Assembly: GCA_037178625.1 (NCBI GenBank)
Contig: CM074128.1
Span: 2,852,001 to 2,916,000, forward strand
Length of the DNA: 64,000 nucleotides
Source: Skeletonema tropicum
Taxonomy: Eukaryota > Bacillariophyta > Thalassiosirophyceae > Thalassiosirales > Thalassiosiraceae
Reading direction: 5' to 3'
A program made the position numbers and the translations under genes. The notes beneath the pieces are model-generated. The model ran no database searches. It saw only the letters and a list, made by a program, of their open reading frames with translations, and was not told the DNA's origin. Below are positions 61,567 through 64,000 of the stretch, piece by piece; within the stretch, counting starts at the first letter, position 1; each line of letters starts with the position of its first letter.

Positions 61567-63010
61567 ATGTTGTTGTCAAAGCTAGGTATAATAGTGCTAC
61601 TGATCATCCTCTTGGCTGAAAACTGCTCTCTTGCATTTTCAGTGTCATATCGTCGTCTCGGTCGGCTTGAGTCGCCATCAACTTTTGATGACGAGCATTT
61701 TCCTGCTTATCGGCAAAGATAGATCCCAATGAAGACCGCGAGGGTTCACTTGCAGCTGCAACAAAAGCACTCGGCAAAGTGCCGTATGGTGAGACATCTC
61801 GAAAGTATCGTCGTACCGTCTTCAAGCACGACGATTGGGTGAATCATAGGTAAGGTTTTGTGCCTCTCTGTTATCATATGCTACTTATACCATCAGCTGC
61901 TGATACATGCTTTCCATCTCCTATCATACAAACAGACAATCTAATTCAAAAGTGTTTGACAATTTACAGTCGATGTTCTTCTCTGGCGTTGTTAGACAGC
62001 TTCGTCCACAAGGTAAGTCGTCGAATTGAAGAGTCTCTGCTCTGTCGTCATAATATCACCATGTTCTGATATCGTTGAATGTGTTTCATTGGTTAGTTGG
62101 GGCAGTTACAGCTGTAGCGGCATTTGTACTGGGCTGGAATATGGGTGCTGTGGAACTCGCTGCGTCAAACAATATCTGGCTGCCCACTTTAACTCTTCCA
62201 ACGGTCCCATTCACATTATCGTCTCCTGCTTTGGGACTGCTGCTGGTGTTTCGGACAAATGCTGCTTACACAAGATGGATGGCTGCTAGAGATAGCTGGG
62301 CGAGAATGGCAGCTCATTCCAAGAACCTTGTGCGAATGGGGAGTATCTTTTCATCAGATCAATCTGCCGTGAGAGAGTTATCGAATGCTTCCTGGCTTTA
62401 TTGTCCGAACTGTTATGAACAAATTATCGTCTCCAGATGAAGGACGAAGAACAATACAAAAAGGAGGTTATAGAGCGTTACCAAAATTCTTCCATAGGAA
62501 CACGAACTATCAAATCAAAGGATAGAATAATGGCTGCATGGAAGCAGCTGTCTCTCCAATTACATTCACTTCCAGCGTCAGATCCCAAAGCTTTGATAGA
62601 GACTGACAAATCTATCATCATTTTAGGAGAATGCACATCAATTTGTGAAAAGGTTTACTCTAGTCCTGTTCCATTGGTGTATACTCGACATACTGCTCGC
62701 TTCTTGTAAGTTTTTCAATGCATTGTTGTCGCTATCACTTCACTCAAATACTCACAACGTTCTTCACTTCAGATCTCTTTGGGCTCTGACATTGCCGTGT
62801 GCACTTTATTCATCATTTTCGGCTCAAGAGCAAGTCTGGGCAACTTTGCCTGCAAGCAGCATTTTGGCTTTCTTTCTATTTGGAGTTGGCGAACTGGCAA
62901 TGCAACTTGAGGAACCTTTCTCCATTCTGCCGATGAATTACTTCTGTCAGGACATTTTAGAATCTGCAGAGATCCTGATCGAAATTGCAGAAGAGCAGGA
63001 ACAAGATTAA
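61567..63010 (+). CDS. plastid-type bestrophin-like anion channel
   Basis: ATG 61567: signal segment LGIIVLLIILLAENCSLAF-S, a plastid-type site. Core: RKYRRTVFKHDDWV, then after introns MFFSGVVRQLRPQ, V|GAVTAVAAFVLGWN, LGLLLVFRTNAAYTRWMAARDSW and LSLWALTLPCALYSSF ... FGVGELAMQLEEPFSILPMNYFC. These are bestrophin/UPF0187 family motifs. Introns 62013-62096 and 62706-62772 are in-phase GT-AG; one near 61850-61969 has an unresolved acceptor. Frame changes near 61725 and 62400. Thylakoid bestrophins conduct anions (chloride or bicarbonate) in photosynthesis. Confidence 0.75.
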
Positions 63011-63070
63011 GTGACATGCATGTAATGAACTTTCATCCTATACGAAATTAATTCAATTGTGTCTACCTCT

Positions 63071-64000
63071 TCATGCCGATTCATCTTTTGTAGTGGATTT
63101 GACAACGCCAACTGCAACAGTTTGCTTCATATCTCTAATAGTAAATCGGCCAAGCGGTGGGTAATCAGCGAACGGCTCGACGCAAAGTGGTTTCGACGGC
63201 TCCAGTGTGACGATGGCAGCATCGCCATTTTGAATAAACTCAGGATTCTCTTCTACAACTTTTCCTGTTTGCCGATTAAGCTTTTGTTTGATACTCGTAA
63301 AGGTACATGCTACGTGAGCGGTGTGGCAGTCGATGACAGGACAGTAGCCCTTTGTGATTTTCCCAGGATGGTTCATTACAACGATTTGTGCCTCAAAGCT
63401 TGTGACGCCAACTGCAGGATTGTCATCCGCATCTGATGCAACATCACCTCGACGAATGTCTTTCAGGGCTACGTTCTTGACGTTGAAACCAACGTTGGTG
63501 CCGGGGCCGACCTCATCTAATGACTCGTGATGAACTTCACACGATTTGACTTCAGCTGTAATGCCTGAAGGTGCAAACTGTGCAGTGATACCTGGTTTCA
63601 TTATGCCCGTTTCTACCCTTCCTACAGGTACCGTTCCAATTCCTCCAATTTTGTAAACGTCCTGAATAGGAATGCGAAGTGATTTGTCAGCAGGACGTTT
63701 CGGTGCACTAACTTTATCAAGTGCATCAAGAAGAGTCGGGCCATCGTACCAGGACATGTTTGCTGATTTTTCCGTGATATTGTCGCCCTCCCAGCCACTG
63801 ATAGGAACAAATGTAACTTTGGCAGGTTTGTATCCAACTCTCTTCAAATATGTTGCAACTTCACTCTTGACATTTTCATATCGTGATTGACTGTAATTGA
63901 CCGATTTATCATCCATTTTATTCACCGCAACTACCATTTGCTTCACTCCTAGTGTAAAAGCGAGGAGGGAATGTTCGCGTGTTTGGCCACCTCTAGAGAT
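63071..64000 (-). CDS. elongation factor EF-1alpha, 5' part beyond window
   Basis: C-terminal ~309 residues; the frame is open to base 64000, so the N-terminal GTPase part lies outside. Present: NKMDD (G4 motif), [39 protein letters not shown] and [20 protein letters not shown]. These identify canonical EF-1alpha rather than the EF-like protein, by family knowledge. Delivers aminoacyl-tRNA to the ribosome. Intact in the window. Confidence 0.95.
   Translation of the reverse strand: MSRGGQTREHSLLAFTLGVKQMVVAVNKMDDKSVNYSQSRYENVKSEVATYLKRVGYKPAKVTFVPISGWEGDNITEKSANMSWYDGPTLLDALDKVSAPKRPADKSLRIPIQDVYKIGGIGTVPVGRVETGIMKPGITAQFAPSGITAEVKSCEVHHESLDEVGPGTNVGFNVKNVALKDIRRGDVASDADDNPAVGVTSFEAQIVVMNHPGKITKGYCPVIDCHTAHVACTFTSIKQKLNRQTGKVVEENPEFIQNGDAAIVTLEPSKPLCVEPFADYPPLGRFTIRDMKQTVAVGVVKSTTKDESA

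Noticed and set aside
1..64000. tRNA, rRNA or spliceosomal RNA genes
   Set aside because: No cloverleaf, B-box (GGTTCGAATCC) or rRNA-like sequence was recognised by eye; a tRNAscan-SE and Infernal run would settle it.

Overview
The window looks like nuclear DNA of a diatom, probably a centric one. GT-AG introns are short (about 58-138 bp). At least six predicted proteins start with a signal peptide followed by an ...AF/GF/SF-type cleavage site and a basic stretch, the usual bipartite presequence for a secondary red plastid. Lineage-typical families occur (DUF6824, BspA-type LRR proteins, PT-rich LRR receptor-like proteins). Diatom membership is inferred from these traits; the species cannot be named from sequence alone.

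Layout. 1-4560: a hAT transposon with perfect TIRs and an 8-bp target duplication, then a 223-bp tandem duplication. 4.8-12.1 kb: TMEM128-like membrane protein, a secreted Cys-rich protein, an LRR receptor-like gene, a coiled-coil gene and a GPATCH1/TGH-like splicing factor. 12.5-17.7 kb: a SUN-domain protein carrying a complete glutaredoxin domain, facing a BRCA1/BARD1-like RING-BRCT protein. 18-23 kb: a coiled-coil gene and two head-to-head paralogous Lys/Ser-rich genes. 23-36.7 kb: TPR-methyltransferase, Asp/Asn beta-hydroxylase, calpain-7, a very large FANCI-like protein and a VTT-domain membrane protein. 36.8-44.7 kb: WKF protein, a 190-bp nested palindrome, eIF4A-III, a double-methyltransferase protein, an FAD oxidoreductase and a decayed BspA-LRR gene. 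45-48.9 kb is an accessory island: an 80-bp-arm hairpin built of 11-bp repeats, a broken copy of the ribokinase 5' end, a mariner/Stowaway-like element, a dual-specificity phosphatase and an inverted repeat. 48.9-64 kb: plastid-type ribokinase-ITPase fusion, CCT-motif regulator, [2Fe-2S]/TPR protein, DUF6824 protein, a small coiled-coil protein, a plastid NAD(P)-binding protein, an ER PDI, a mitochondrial-carrier-family protein with a plastid-type presequence, a plastid-type bestrophin and the 3' part of EF-1alpha.

Functional themes are plastid metabolism and transport, nuclear envelope and RNA processing, and DNA repair (BRCA1-like and FANCI-like). Genes alternate strand and do not form operons. 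The strongest candidates for something undescribed are the glutaredoxin-SUN and ribokinase-ITPase fusions and the two repeat-built hairpins at 37.5 and 45.3 kb.

Caveat: many conserved genes, including eIF4A-III, change frame by one base between conserved motifs, while other genes (a 5.2-kb ORF, the carrier, the EF-1alpha part) are intact. Uncorrected indels in the sequence are the simplest explanation, so I treat frame-shifted genes as probably real genes and give the approximate break sites.
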